A stretch of DNA of 21,144 nucleotides from a virus. Shown here piece after piece: positions 1-7,740 of the stretch. The stretch is taken from positions 1 to 21,144 of the IMG/VR virus record IMGVR_UViG_3300042731_000228, one strand, 5' to 3'. Every line of letters begins with the position of its first letter. Position 1 is the stretch's first letter. A program made the position numbers and the translations under genes. Below the pieces are notes generated by a model. The model was not told the DNA's origin and did not search any database. It saw only the letters and a program-made list of their open reading frames with translations.

Positions 1-1028
1 GATACCATAACACCAAATAAAGTAGGACTAGTGATGTTATGAGCAGTAAGAATTTTAGCATCGTTTAATCGTGAGAGGACATCTATGGTTTTGTCTAAGT
101 TAGCCACATCAAGCGGTGTAAACTTAGGTGCATCCTCATCCTTTTTAACCCAACTTACAATGAAGTTATCCGCTTCAGGGCCTGTGAAAGACTCTTTAAA
201 TTTAAGGTACTCAGCCGCTTTTTGCTCGGCTGACATATTACGCCCAATGAAGGTAGCAAGAACTTTTGGCGTGAATCCATTTTCAGCAGAGTTTTTAATG
301 TGCTTACCAAATTCAAAGTCACTCGCAATGTAGTGATAAGCAGATATATAGTTAGGAACTCCGTAATAGGGGTTCCCACTATAAGGGTTAGAAATATATA
401 GTATAGCCTCTTTGGAAGTCTTGTCAAATTTACTGAACGCTTTGATTCTTCTTGGCTCATTATGCTGTACTGAGTTTGCTCCGTAGCCGAATGTTCTTCT
501 TACAATGTAGTGTGTTACCTCTCCTTGTGCGTTTGGCTCTGCTGCCCTAACGCCTTTAGGGTCTAGAGATTTGAACTCTAGAATTTTGCTGCGACCTGTG
601 TTCCAACGAACATAAAATGCTGCAGCACCCTTATGCTCATATTGGAATGCAGCGTGTGTAATCACATCGTACATTCCTTGGTTGTTACCTGCACAATTAT
701 TTAAGAAAACCTTTAGTTCTTGCTTGGCTTTCTTAGTGCCTAGGAAATCATCATTGTAAGAGATGTCGTTACCCGCAATCATCTTAGCCTTCTTGGTAAG
801 AATCCCTGAGTGTACAGGAGATTGGCGTAGCATACGCTCAAGAATTACAGGGAAGTCATCATTGACCCCAAACTTGATATAGTCACCCTCAGTAGTGTGA
901 CCTAATTTGTAGCGACCATTAAGGTCTATAATAGCGTTTTCTAATTCGTTAGCAGAAACGCTTTGCTCAGTAGCCTGAACAAAGGTTTTAGATGCGAAAA
1001 AGTCTACTATGTTATTTACTAGTCCCAT
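1..1028 (-). CDS. Phage portal protein, 3' end cut off by the window edge
   Basis: Portal proteins form the dodecameric ring at one capsid vertex through which DNA is packaged and to which the tail attaches. The frame is open from an ATG at 1028 to the left edge, giving 342 residues and no stop, so the C-terminus is missing. Family-like features are an Asn-Pro-Tyr then Tyr-Tyr-Gly-Val-Pro-Asn-Tyr-Ile stretch at residues 213-228, the downstream KHIKNSAENGFTP segment at about 242-254, and NITSPTLFGV at 331-340. That last segment matches the 'SP.LFG' signature I know from portal proteins of Bacteroidota phages and prophages. The family is usually about 400-550 residues, so most of the protein is present. 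It follows the 598-residue gene after a 16-base gap that contains the TTGTAAATTA word 15 bases before the ATG. Position is odd: portals normally follow the terminase, but this one is the last gene of the block. The portal call is fairly sure; the exact subfamily is not. Confidence 0.86.
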   Translation of the reverse strand, partial: MGLVNNIVDFFASKTFVQATEQSVSANELENAIIDLNGRYKLGHTTEGDYIKFGVNDDFPVILERMLRQSPVHSGILTKKAKMIAGNDISYNDDFLGTKKAKQELKVFLNNCAGNNQGMYDVITHAAFQYEHKGAAAFYVRWNTGRSKILEFKSLDPKGVRAAEPNAQGEVTHYIVRRTFGYGANSVQHNEPRRIKAFSKFDKTSKEAILYISNPYSGNPYYGVPNYISAYHYIASDFEFGKHIKNSAENGFTPKVLATFIGRNMSAEQKAAEYLKFKESFTGPEADNFIVSWVKKDEDAPKFTPLDVANLDKTIDVLSRLNDAKILTAHNITSPTLFGVMV

Positions 1029-1033
1029 TAATA

Positions 1034-1043
1034 TAATTTACAA
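1034..1043 (-). promoter_or_regulatory. Stop-associated word TTGTAAATTA, copy 1
   Basis: The minus strand reads TTGTAAATTA starting one base after the stop codon of the 598-residue gene and 15 bases before the portal ATG. Five other junctions carry the same word. Its function is unknown. Confidence 0.6.
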
Positions 1044-1044
1044 G

Positions 1045-2841
1045 TTAAGGCTCAAAATAAAACTCAGGAGAATTGATAGAGCCATTGTCTACATCGTAGT
1101 AGTATGTATTGTTTGTTCCGTATTCTTTAAATCCAAACCAAACAACCATATTGTCAAGAGTTTTAGTTGTATCTTCTTGTGCAAAAGATACTCTTGCATA
1201 AGGGTCAATATTCCCTTGATAGTTGGTTTGATAGTAACGAGTTCCTGTAGAACCTACATTAAAGAATAGAGATTTATTTTCCACCTCTATAACTGTTCCA
1301 TCAGTATAAGTTTCTCTTGTAAATACCTTAACATAACCTGGCGCACCCGAACCCTGCTCATCAAAATAACTCGCTACAGGACTTGCTGTTTCTCCTCCGC
1401 TAAATGTAGATGTTGCAGGGTCAAATACATTTGGTATTCCTGTAAAACCTATGTACAACTCGTATACACCGTATGATGAATTGTAGAAGACCTTGTTGGT
1501 TGGGTCATTCGGTCTACTCAATACAACAGGAGTCTCAGATTCAATTACATAATCGTTTCCGTTCAATGTTATTGTATGCTCTGAACGATGTCTTAGAGTA
1601 AAGACTCTACTAATACTTGCATTAGTTTGGTAGTAACTAATTGAGTTATCAGGTGCTGTCCATAAAGACACATCCTCGCTTATGGTTTGGCCGTCAACTA
1701 CCCAAGAACAAACGACATTTACTACTGAGTGACTAAATGCAGAATCATCTAAAGTCTTAAATGGATAAGGATTTTTGATTTCAGTCATTTGACCAACAGG
1801 AGCCGTGAAAGATTCAGAAACGACATTTTGTGTAAGTGAATCAGAAAAAGTTGAGTAATTAACAAAACTCTTATGTGAGTCAGCAGACAACAATTCCATT
1901 GTACACTGAGTATTCTCATTTACATAAGCGTACAAGTTAGGAGAACCTATCAATGTGTCATTGTACAAATCTATTCTTGCAGTTGTATCCGTTTCAGTAG
2001 ACCTGTAAGCAGTTGCATTTGTTAGGCTGTCAGCCATATACAAGTCAATGCTTGGAGGCATTAATACATTAAAGTTAAATGTGCTGTATGTTGTACCACC
2101 TTGAGAAACTACTACTTCAGTATCCCAAACATCACCAAGATTTAGACCTCTTGTAGATAGGTTTTGTATCGTAGAAGTTCTTGAGTTTGTAGAGGATAAG
2201 GTTCCGTGTGTTTTTACTACTGTAAATGTGTTATTATCAGAATCGGTACAAGTAATATTTAGGCTATAATCTTTGCCATTTACTTGTGGTATATCGTTTA
2301 TTCTAAAAGACACCAAGTCTTGCTCAACACTCACAATATAGTACGGGTCTGATGAGCCTTCAAATGTACCATCATTGAAATTAACACCTATGTCCCCCCA
2401 AGGCAAACTGCCTCCGCCACTAGTATCCGTGCTAGTATCCGTGCTAGTACTTCCACCTTCTTCAGGAGTTATAGAATCGGTATTTTCAACAGCAACACTA
2501 CCTGTCACATCGCCTGAAAGCACTATACTATCAGCATAGATGTCAGTCCCGTGAGTATTGTATTGATAACTTTGAACTTCACACAGGTATGAGGTTGAAC
2601 CACCTGCATTTGTAACGGTCATATAGTACTCACCACCTTCAATGGTATTGGATACTAGGTCTAGATTCAGAACAATAAAGTCAGAACAGGCCGCAAGACC
2701 CAACTCATCCTGAAGTTCAAACAAGGTGAGGACAGTACCCCCTACAACTTTCTCAAAAGTAACATCAAATGAGTTAATAGTGTAACTCAAGTTTCTAATA
2801 AAAGAAATAGAGTTTACTGACCCCGCCTTTAATCTTTTCAT
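1045..2841 (-). CDS. Large modular structural protein, probably tail or fibre associated (598 residues)
   Basis: Not assigned to a named family. Residues 1 to about 115 form a compact N-terminal module. It contains FELQDELGL near residue 41, an EGGEYYMTVTNAGGSTSYLCEV stretch near 68-89 (split here only for naming) and a following YQYNTHGTDIYADS. I have seen similar N-terminal modules in structural proteins of Bacteroidota phages. A low-complexity Ser/Thr/Gly linker at about 121-148 leads into a long beta-rich region of about 450 residues with Ig-like spacing of aromatic and Gly/Asp-Asn turns. There is no signal peptide or membrane segment. The ATG overlaps the stop of the preceding 79-residue gene by one base (TAATG), so translation is probably coupled. 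Its place after the fibre block and before the portal, and its linker-plus-repeat build, suggest an exposed virion protein such as a tail-tip or head fibre. The existence of the gene is certain; its role is a guess. Confidence 0.7.
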   Translation of the reverse strand: MKRLKAGSVNSISFIRNLSYTINSFDVTFEKVVGGTVLTLFELQDELGLAACSDFIVLNLDLVSNTIEGGEYYMTVTNAGGSTSYLCEVQSYQYNTHGTDIYADSIVLSGDVTGSVAVENTDSITPEEGGSTSTDTSTDTSGGGSLPWGDIGVNFNDGTFEGSSDPYYIVSVEQDLVSFRINDIPQVNGKDYSLNITCTDSDNNTFTVVKTHGTLSSTNSRTSTIQNLSTRGLNLGDVWDTEVVVSQGGTTYSTFNFNVLMPPSIDLYMADSLTNATAYRSTETDTTARIDLYNDTLIGSPNLYAYVNENTQCTMELLSADSHKSFVNYSTFSDSLTQNVVSESFTAPVGQMTEIKNPYPFKTLDDSAFSHSVVNVVCSWVVDGQTISEDVSLWTAPDNSISYYQTNASISRVFTLRHRSEHTITLNGNDYVIESETPVVLSRPNDPTNKVFYNSSYGVYELYIGFTGIPNVFDPATSTFSGGETASPVASYFDEQGSGAPGYVKVFTRETYTDGTVIEVENKSLFFNVGSTGTRYYQTNYQGNIDPYARVSFAQEDTTKTLDNMVVWFGFKEYGTNNTYYYDVDNGSINSPEFYFEP

Positions 2842-3080
2842 TATTCTTCTTTAATAACTTCGTACTCGCCTGTACTTAAATTTACATTGATGTCCCCATA
2901 GGACTCTTTAAGTGCTTCACGAGATTCATCTAGTCTCTTGTTTACTGCCTCGTACTGAAGCAATAAATTAGTTTTTTCCAACTCCAAACTACCAATAGCA
3001 GTCTTGATGTCAGTCATAAGTTTAACAATCTCTTGGAGAGATGTTAATTCGCTTTCGTTAATTTTCTTTGTCTTGGCCAT
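2841..3080 (-). CDS. Small coiled-coil protein of unknown function (79 residues)
   Basis: A short, highly charged protein starting MAKTKKINESELTSL. Residues about 10-62 are predicted by eye to be one long alpha helix with heptad-like leucine and isoleucine spacing. A short C-terminal segment (GDINVNLSTGEYEV) looks like a small beta hairpin. Small proteins of this build occur in phage structural regions, but I know no demonstrated function. The ATG at 3080 follows the 66-base AT-rich gap, and the stop overlaps the next ATG (TAATG at 2841). The protein is therefore probably made together with the 598-residue protein and may be its partner or chaperone. That partnership is inference from position only. 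Confidence 0.7.
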   Translation of the reverse strand: MAKTKKINESELTSLQEIVKLMTDIKTAIGSLELEKTNLLLQYEAVNKRLDESREALKESYGDINVNLSTGEYEVIKEE

Positions 3081-3146
3081 ATTATTATAATAATTTTATA
3101 GATTACTAATATAGTATAATATTATTATAATATACTTATGTTGTTA
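3081..3146. other. AT-only-like intergenic gap with palindromic duplicated 12-mer
   Basis: This is the longest stretch without a gene in the window, and it is almost entirely A and T. Bases 3081-3094 are a perfect 14-base palindrome (ATTATTATAATAAT). The 12-mer ATTATTATAATA recurs exactly at 3121-3132, forty bases away. No Bacteroidota-type promoter core (TAnnTTTG) is visible on the minus strand. The gap could be a promoter or operator for the 79-residue, 598-residue and portal genes, or simply AT-rich spacer. Confidence 0.4.
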
Positions 3147-3335
3147 TTAACTTTTGATAACTCGGCTGAAGATTCGGTATATGCCTTCAGGCAGATTATC
3201 AATATGAGCGTAAGCATCTTCCTGAGAAGAAAATGACTCGTGGTCATTTTCCTCTAGGTATAATTCCCAAGTACCATCGTTCATTAAGACAGTACCATCT
3301 TCTATATTTTCTATGTAATAGTTACTTGTTACCAT
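3147..3335 (-). CDS. Small protein of unknown function downstream of the collagen-like fibre (62 residues)
   Basis: A 62-residue acidic protein starting [17 protein letters not shown]. It has a beta-like N-terminal half with DGTVLMNDGTWELYLEEND around residues 13-31. Then comes an FSSQEDAYAHIDNLPEG segment that looks like one helix and a turn, and a final strand IYRIFSRV. No family is assigned with confidence. The ATG overlaps the fibre stop by one base (TAATG at 3335), so it is very likely translationally coupled to the fibre gene. Small genes directly after a fibre can be fibre-assembly chaperones or tip adaptors, which is only a possibility here. Gap-facing stop at 3147 precedes the AT-rich spacer. 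Confidence 0.65.
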   Translation of the reverse strand: MVTSNYYIENIEDGTVLMNDGTWELYLEENDHESFSSQEDAYAHIDNLPEGIYRIFSRVIKS

Positions 3336-5713
3336 TATACAATTCTTGTAATTGTGATTGCTCCGCCATCACCGTTAGTAGATGTTACCCCGTGGTTAAC
3401 AGCACCTGCGTGTAAGAATGTTTCAAAGAATAAAACATCTCCCGCAGCGACTGTAACAGCAAATGTTGACTGAGTAGTGCTTTTATGCCCATATGTATTA
3501 TATCGGAAGTACTGCAAGTTAGTACCACCCTGAATAGTAGAACCATTTAGTTTAGCAGAAGCACCAAATGTGCTTCGGTTAGCATAGTACGACTGCCAAT
3601 TTATATTCCAAGAGATGAGGTATGTACCTGCTTGGTTAAATACAATGTTTGATTCGCCTGAAGGCGAGGTAGATGTAGAGCCGTTGATTTCTTGAGTCGC
3701 TAAAACGATAGGCTGTCTACTTACCTCGTAAACCACACCTGTTTGGAATAGGTATTTATCAGGTCCATACATACTCCCGTTTGCCCCTGCAGGACCCTGT
3801 GGCCCTTGTGGCCCTGTACTCCCGCTCGGCCCCTGCGGCCCCGTGGCCCCAGCACTCCCTGCGGGACCCGCTGGCCCGATTGGACCCGTGTCCCCTGTGT
3901 CCCCTTTGGCCCCTGCGGGCCCCTGTGGACCCTGTGGACCGACACTCCCGTTGCTACCTGCAGGACCCTGCGGACCAATAAAGTCAGGGTAGTTTTCAGG
4001 TGTAAATTGTTCGGGTACAACATAACCTGCATTAGCGTGATTACCCCATCCGTAGGCAGTATTCCAATTTGTAGAGTTACCGCCTGTTGTAGTAATTTCT
4101 CCTGTAACACTTATACCTGTAGATGTAGTAGTTAGTTTTGTTGCGTTATCGTATCCTAATGTAAGACCTCCGTTTTCGGTAGACTTTAAAATCCACTCAC
4201 CGTTTTGGTCATCGTATAAACCACCTTCATTGCCATTAATCATTAATGAGATTATACCCTCATTAGAAGTGTTGGAAACTTGTAGCCCACCCCAAGATGA
4301 AGTAGAACTCTTAATCATTAACAAGTCTGCACGGTCGGTAGACTCAGTTAGTGTAGCACCACTACCAACTGCAAGTGATGTTACAGACAATGCAGAAGGT
4401 ATACTTGTTAAGTATCCTGCACCATTAGTCAATTGATTATTGTTTGTAGGAATATTACCATCTACAGTTGCAATAGCATCAAATACCTCAGTATCTATTC
4501 TTTGGTTTACTGCAGCAGCAGAACCTGCAGCATCGTATGTGTTTGCGGTAACGCTAAATGTCGTTCCGCTTAGTGTCAATCCCGTACCTGCTGAGTATGT
4601 TGTGTTTGTATCAGTAAATACTGCTCCTGAAGGTACAGGTGTTTTTACATTATCAAATGCCCAATTAGATGAGATTGATGTCGTTGTCGCTCCATTAACA
4701 GGAGTATCGTGAATACCTCTCCAAGTATTAGCATCCGAAGTAGTTACGCTAAATGTTGTGTTATCAGAGCGTGTGAAGGTTATTGTGTCGTTTGATACCG
4801 AAGCAGCCTTGATAGGGTTTACCGAAGCATCTAACTTTGTATCAATTGCAGGTAATACTTCCTCGTTAATACGAGCATCAACAACAGCCACGGCTGAACT
4901 TACTTCGGCATCAGTAGCGTATGAGGAAGGAATAGAAGTCAAGTATCTACCATCAAGGTCAACGGAGTTTCCGTTGCTTATAGTAAGAACGCCATTTGTT
5001 CCGTTCCAAGAAAGAGTCTGACTATCAGTTTCAGATGTAAGATATCCTGCATCAGCGTGATTACCCCAACTGTAAGCAGTCTTAAAGTTTTGGATGTTAG
5101 TCTTTGTTAAAGCCTCCCCATCCAATGTGAGTTGGTCACCCCTTAGATATGCAGTTTTTCTTGTAGACCATCCACCTGACCAATTCCCTGTGTGTGAATT
5201 AATCTCAAGACCTTGCTCTGCATTCAGGTAGATATATTCGTTAGTTTGTCCTGTAGCATAAGAGTGAGACTCACCTGCGTTTAAGACAAGTTGCTGTCCA
5301 TTACCCTTGATGTAAGCGTTAATGGTTAAAGCACCTGTTAAAGTTCCACCCGACAAAGGCAGGTAGTTGTGTGAGTGTGAGGGTAAAGATGTTAAGTACC
5401 CTGCATCTGCGTGGTTGCCCCAGGACCAAGCCTCTGCACCACGAGCAGAATCAGTAGCGGTCCCGTAAGTGCCTGACAAGTTGGGTATTCTTGCGGCATT
5501 AATAGTTCCTGAAGTGATTTTACTTGCATCAAGATTTGGAATACGAGAAGCACCAATAGAGCCACTTACAATTTTACCCGCATCAAAGTTGGGCATTCGT
5601 GAAGAACTGATTGTTCCGCTCGTGATTTTTGAAGCATCTAAATTAGGTACATCAGATGCAGCGATATTCATTGAACCTTCTACATCAACTCCATTAAGAA
5701 TCTTAATAGCCAT
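3335..5713 (-). CDS. Tail fibre protein with collagen-like stalk and possible C1q-like C-terminal head (792 residues)
   Basis: Probable host-recognition fibre. Domain order: a short N-terminal attachment segment (1-23); three 18-residue repeats of the form [12 protein letters not shown]..(A/S)RIP at 24-77; then repeats typical of fibre shafts, including two [12 protein letters not shown] copies (first at 98-109), a variant [10 protein letters not shown] before the collagen segment, [14 protein letters not shown], and a [14 protein letters not shown] segment. Residues 580-648 are 23 uninterrupted Gly-X-Y triplets rich in GPQGPAG, a collagen-like trimeric stalk. Residues 649-792 are a beta-rich C-terminal domain with [12 protein letters not shown] and a final [12 protein letters not shown]. 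The size and position recall C1q/TNF-like or BclA-like heads that follow collagen stalks; this fold match is an inference. The ATG follows a 63-base gap holding a terminator. DNA of the Gly-X-Y region is much more GC-rich than its neighbours. Confidence 0.85.
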   Translation of the reverse strand: MAIKILNGVDVEGSMNIAASDVPNLDASKITSGTISSSRMPNFDAGKIVSGSIGASRIPNLDASKITSGTINAARIPNLSGTYGTATDSARGAEAWSWGNHADAGYLTSLPSHSHNYLPLSGGTLTGALTINAYIKGNGQQLVLNAGESHSYATGQTNEYIYLNAEQGLEINSHTGNWSGGWSTRKTAYLRGDQLTLDGEALTKTNIQNFKTAYSWGNHADAGYLTSETDSQTLSWNGTNGVLTISNGNSVDLDGRYLTSIPSSYATDAEVSSAVAVVDARINEEVLPAIDTKLDASVNPIKAASVSNDTITFTRSDNTTFSVTTSDANTWRGIHDTPVNGATTTSISSNWAFDNVKTPVPSGAVFTDTNTTYSAGTGLTLSGTTFSVTANTYDAAGSAAAVNQRIDTEVFDAIATVDGNIPTNNNQLTNGAGYLTSIPSALSVTSLAVGSGATLTESTDRADLLMIKSSTSSWGGLQVSNTSNEGIISLMINGNEGGLYDDQNGEWILKSTENGGLTLGYDNATKLTTTSTGISVTGEITTTGGNSTNWNTAYGWGNHANAGYVVPEQFTPENYPDFIGPQGPAGSNGSVGPQGPQGPAGAKGDTGDTGPIGPAGPAGSAGATGPQGPSGSTGPQGPQGPAGANGSMYGPDKYLFQTGVVYEVSRQPIVLATQEINGSTSTSPSGESNIVFNQAGTYLISWNINWQSYYANRSTFGASAKLNGSTIQGGTNLQYFRYNTYGHKSTTQSTFAVTVAAGDVLFFETFLHAGAVNHGVTSTNGDGGAITITRIV
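3770..3976 (-). repeat. Collagen-like Gly-X-Y repeat, 23 triplets
   Basis: Within the 792-residue fibre, 69 codons encode 23 perfect Gly-X-Y triplets ([15 protein letters not shown] and similar). The coding DNA has many near-identical nine-base units and is far richer in G and C than flanking DNA. It is a natural substrate for slippage or recombination that would change stalk length. Confidence 0.93.
5483..5644 (-). repeat. Three tandem 18-residue repeats at the fibre N-terminus
   Basis: Residues 24-41, 42-59 and 60-77 of the 792-residue fibre align without gaps. All have the pattern N-(L/F)-D-A-(S/G)-K-I-(T/V)-S-G-(T/S)-I-x-x-(S/A)-R-(M/I)-P. A partial fourth copy (NIAASDVP) precedes them. 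Each unit is 54 bases. Confidence 0.9.
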
Positions 5714-5729
5714 AAAACACTTTTTGATT

Positions 5730-5760
5730 AAAAAAGAGGGAGGGAAACCCCTCCCCCTCT
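5730..5760 (-). terminator. Intrinsic terminator after the 391-residue fibre gene
   Basis: On the minus strand an AGAGGG..GAGGG arm pairs with CCCTCCCTCT across a short GTTT loop, with a two-base bulge, and is followed at once by six T. It lies in the gap between the 391-residue and 792-residue fibre genes. The plus strand has no T run after the hairpin, so it acts in the direction of the genes. Confidence 0.85.
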
Positions 5761-5765
5761 ATTAA

Positions 5766-5775
5766 GAATTTACAA
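5766..5775 (-). promoter_or_regulatory. Stop-associated word TTGTAAATTC, copy 2
   Basis: The word begins one base after the stop of the 391-residue fibre gene and is followed closely by the 5730-5760 terminator. The last base differs from the other five copies (C instead of A). Confidence 0.5.
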
Positions 5776-5776
5776 A

Positions 5777-6952
5777 TTATGCAGCCCCAACACCTGCAGC
5801 CAAGTAGTCTACGCCGTTTTCTAAGAACGCAAATACTAATCCGCTACCATCTTGGGTGATGTCAGTAAGTACAACTGAACCTGTGTTCAAATCATAAATC
5901 TGAACATTTACAAAACTATTGATTCCCTGTCCATTGAAGTCAATAGGAGTGTTTGCACCAGCACCTGTAACTTGAATTTGAGCAAATACAGGAATAGTTG
6001 GTTTGTTAGTTAGGTTGTTGTAGTTGCGGTAGTAAGCCGAAGACTGACCATCCAACAAATCTGCATCAAGACCTGAACCTGCACCATCAACTGTTTTAAT
6101 CTTAGCCAATACATCAGCAGCGGTGTAAGCAGAAGAATCCAACTTGTTACCGATTGCAGTAGTGATTGTGGTACTAAAGTTAGCATCATCACCGATTGCA
6201 GCAGCAAGTTCGTTCAATGTATCTAATGCAGCAGGAGCAGCAGCAACAAGGTTACTAATTTCAGTAGCGACATGAGTACGAGTAGCATAGTCGTTAAGTA
6301 CTTCGCTGTTTACTTTGCTGTCAAGTTCATCTTGTAGACCAATAACTTCACCAATTGGGTGTTGGTGAGCAGCAGGAGTAAAGGTAGTTGGAACACCTGT
6401 CAATGAAGAGTATGCCCCATTGAAATTAGAAGTACCTGCACCAATCAATGAGCGTACCTCTGCAGCAGTAATACCTGTAGTTAAAGCAGGTGCGCCTGAA
6501 TTGTTACGAATAGCAGGTTGGAAAGTAGCAGTTGCTCCTGCCTCAATGTTGGTTAACTTGTCATTTCGTTCAGTAGTGAAGTTAATCTCTGTAAGACCAC
6601 CATCACCAATACTATAAGTAGTATCAGTAAATACTGCGTTAGCAGGTACATTTGTCAATACTTGAGAATCATCAACCTTACCATTCAAGGCAGTTTGAAG
6701 ACCGCTTACATTGCTGATTGCGATAGTACCAATACTGATAACGCCTTCGCTTTCAGAAATCGTTGTACCATCAGCAGTTAATCCTACACGAACAAAGCCT
6801 GAGCCATTGTGTACGAATACAGCGTTTGCCGCTGTGTTAAAGAAAATCTGACCTGCAGTACCTGAAGAAGGAGCAGAAGCCAAATTTTGAAGAGAGAAAT
6901 TCTGTACTTCATTTCCCCCTAAATCTAAGTCAACTAGATATTTTAAAGCCAT
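5777..6952 (-). CDS. Tail fibre protein (391 residues)
   Basis: Probable tail fibre or fibre-shaft protein. It starts MALKYLVDLDLGGNEVQNF, a typical short attachment segment, then has shaft-like repeats rich in Gly, Asn, Thr and Ala: SNVSGLQTALNGKVD, LTNVPANAVFTDTTYS, a helical LDTLNELAAAIGDD segment, and ADLLDGQSSAYYRNYNNLTNKP. The last of these is a motif found in many phage tail fibres. The AVFTDT.TYS block also occurs in the 792-residue fibre, so the two genes share a module. The C-terminus from about residue 300 is a compact beta domain ending LENGVDYLAAGVGAA. The start at 6952 is preceded by an A-rich leader. The gene is followed by the TTGTAAATTC word and a strong terminator. No catalytic motif (lyase, peptidase) is visible. 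Confidence 0.83.
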   Translation of the reverse strand: MALKYLVDLDLGGNEVQNFSLQNLASAPSSGTAGQIFFNTAANAVFVHNGSGFVRVGLTADGTTISESEGVISIGTIAISNVSGLQTALNGKVDDSQVLTNVPANAVFTDTTYSIGDGGLTEINFTTERNDKLTNIEAGATATFQPAIRNNSGAPALTTGITAAEVRSLIGAGTSNFNGAYSSLTGVPTTFTPAAHQHPIGEVIGLQDELDSKVNSEVLNDYATRTHVATEISNLVAAAPAALDTLNELAAAIGDDANFSTTITTAIGNKLDSSAYTAADVLAKIKTVDGAGSGLDADLLDGQSSAYYRNYNNLTNKPTIPVFAQIQVTGAGANTPIDFNGQGINSFVNVQIYDLNTGSVVLTDITQDGSGLVFAFLENGVDYLAAGVGAA

Positions 6953-6970
6953 TTTTGTTTTTTGTTTTTA
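6953..6970 (-). promoter_or_regulatory. A-rich translation leader before the 391-residue fibre gene
   Basis: The minus strand carries runs of five or six A separated by single C directly before the ATG at 6952, with no GGAGG-like sequence. Bacteroidota ribosomes depend little on Shine-Dalgarno pairing and favour A-rich, unstructured leaders, so this is read as a translation-initiation region. Confidence 0.45.
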
Positions 6971-7327
6971 TTAATTAAGAAAAGCCTTTCCCTTAAAAGG
7001 GTATTTAAATCGGACAACAAGTACTGCATTGTCCAAGTACTCCACTTCGCCAACAACCTGAGTATTCGCAGAATCAACTACGCTTACTGATGGGTTCTTA
7101 CCAAGAGCGTGTTCTATAACCCATTCAGATGCCGTAACATTCTGGTGGTGTGTGTATGATGTTAGGGATTCCCCATTAACTCTAACATTAGAAGTAGATA
7201 CAGTAATAGGTAGGGCTGTACCATTACCATCGCTAAGTTGTACTTCGCCTGTAACTTCATTGCTGTCAATGGTCTTAATAAGACCTTTGTAGGTATCCTT
7301 CGGTTTATTTCCTGTTAGTGTAGCCAT
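6971..7327 (-). CDS. Small tail or fibre-associated structural protein (118 residues)
   Basis: It starts MATLTGNKPKDTYKGLIKT, an N-terminal segment common in short fibre or tail-tip proteins. A middle part has GEVQLSDGNGTALPI and VRVNGESLTSYTH. The C-terminal module from about residue 66 reads SEWVIEHALGKNPSVSVVDS, GEVEYLD and FKYPFKGKAFLN. The 'H.LGK.PSV.VVDS' module is a recurrent beta domain in phage tail and fibre proteins; that is family recollection, not a search. Its ATG follows the stop of the upstream 49-residue gene with no gap (TAAATG). It sits directly upstream of two fibre genes, so a baseplate-to-fibre adaptor or short fibre role is likely. Confidence 0.75.
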   Translation of the reverse strand: MATLTGNKPKDTYKGLIKTIDSNEVTGEVQLSDGNGTALPITVSTSNVRVNGESLTSYTHHQNVTASEWVIEHALGKNPSVSVVDSANTQVVGEVEYLDNAVLVVRFKYPFKGKAFLN

Positions 7328-7477
7328 TTATATCTCTTCTTCCCAAGTGTCGTTAATCATATCCCATCTCATATCATTTACATTCCAATACCTGTTATCA
7401 AACTCGTAAACACGCCCTGCAATAGGAGCCTGTCTCACGGATGTAGCCTGTATTGTTATGCCTAATGATAATAGCAT
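7328..7477 (-). CDS. Very small protein with a C-terminal W-rich motif (49 residues)
   Basis: Unrecognised. The reading frame can be opened upstream only by a TTG at 7513 inside the previous gene. I chose the ATG at 7477 because it overlaps the previous stop as TAATG, the arrangement used at nine other junctions here. The protein starts MLLSLGITIQATSVRQ and ends with W-x4-M-x-W-x2-I-N-D-x-W (7343-7387), which also ends the 84-residue protein encoded at 7740-7994. The shared ending suggests a common binding partner or a duplicated adaptor. Probable minor virion component. Confidence 0.6.
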   Translation of the reverse strand: MLLSLGITIQATSVRQAPIAGRVYEFDNRYWNVNDMRWDMINDTWEEEI

Positions 7478-7740
7478 TATCCAATGTACGCTAAAACTAC
7501 ACCTTGGTAGCAAGACACTTCGCTAAACTTTCCAAAAACGGTACTCCCTGTAGCCAAAACCTGACCTGTGAGAGAGTCACCAACTAAAGAAGTAGCGTTG
7601 ATACTAGCCTCCTGCAAACAAACAATAATTCGGTAAGTTTCCCCTTGAGGTGTCGTTTCATTAGCACCTAGTCTACGGAATCCAAAGTCACCCATTGATG
7701 CTTGGTAGTAGTTTCTATCTTTTGTTATATTATTCTCCAT
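7477..7740 (-). CDS. Small protein of unknown function (87 residues)
   Basis: Unrecognised. The preferred start is the ATG at 7740 (MENNITKDRNYYQASMGDFG), which overlaps the preceding stop as TAATG. A TTG four codons earlier is also open but less likely. The body is beta-like with TYRIIVCLQEA and a GDSLTGQVLATGSTVFGKF stretch. It contains two cysteines and no membrane segment. It lies between two small proteins that share a tryptophan-rich ending, so it is probably part of the same tail-tip or adaptor group. Confidence 0.62.
   Translation of the reverse strand: MENNITKDRNYYQASMGDFGFRRLGANETTPQGETYRIIVCLQEASINATSLVGDSLTGQVLATGSTVFGKFSEVSCYQGVVLAYIG

Noticed and set aside
155-460. Minus-strand open frame of 101 codons near the left edge
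   Set aside because: It is a shadow inside the portal gene, whose frame is open over the whole region and has clear portal motifs.
3770-3976. Short repeats that could be mistaken for a CRISPR array
   Set aside because: The units are nine-base in-frame Gly-X-Y codons without spacers.
3781-4135. Plus-strand and alternate-frame reads across the collagen region
   Set aside because: They arise from the GC-rich Gly-X-Y repeat and carry no independent coding signal.
7328-7513. TTG start at 7513 for the 49-residue gene
   Set aside because: It overlaps the previous gene by 37 bases; the ATG at 7477 fits the TAATG arrangement used throughout.
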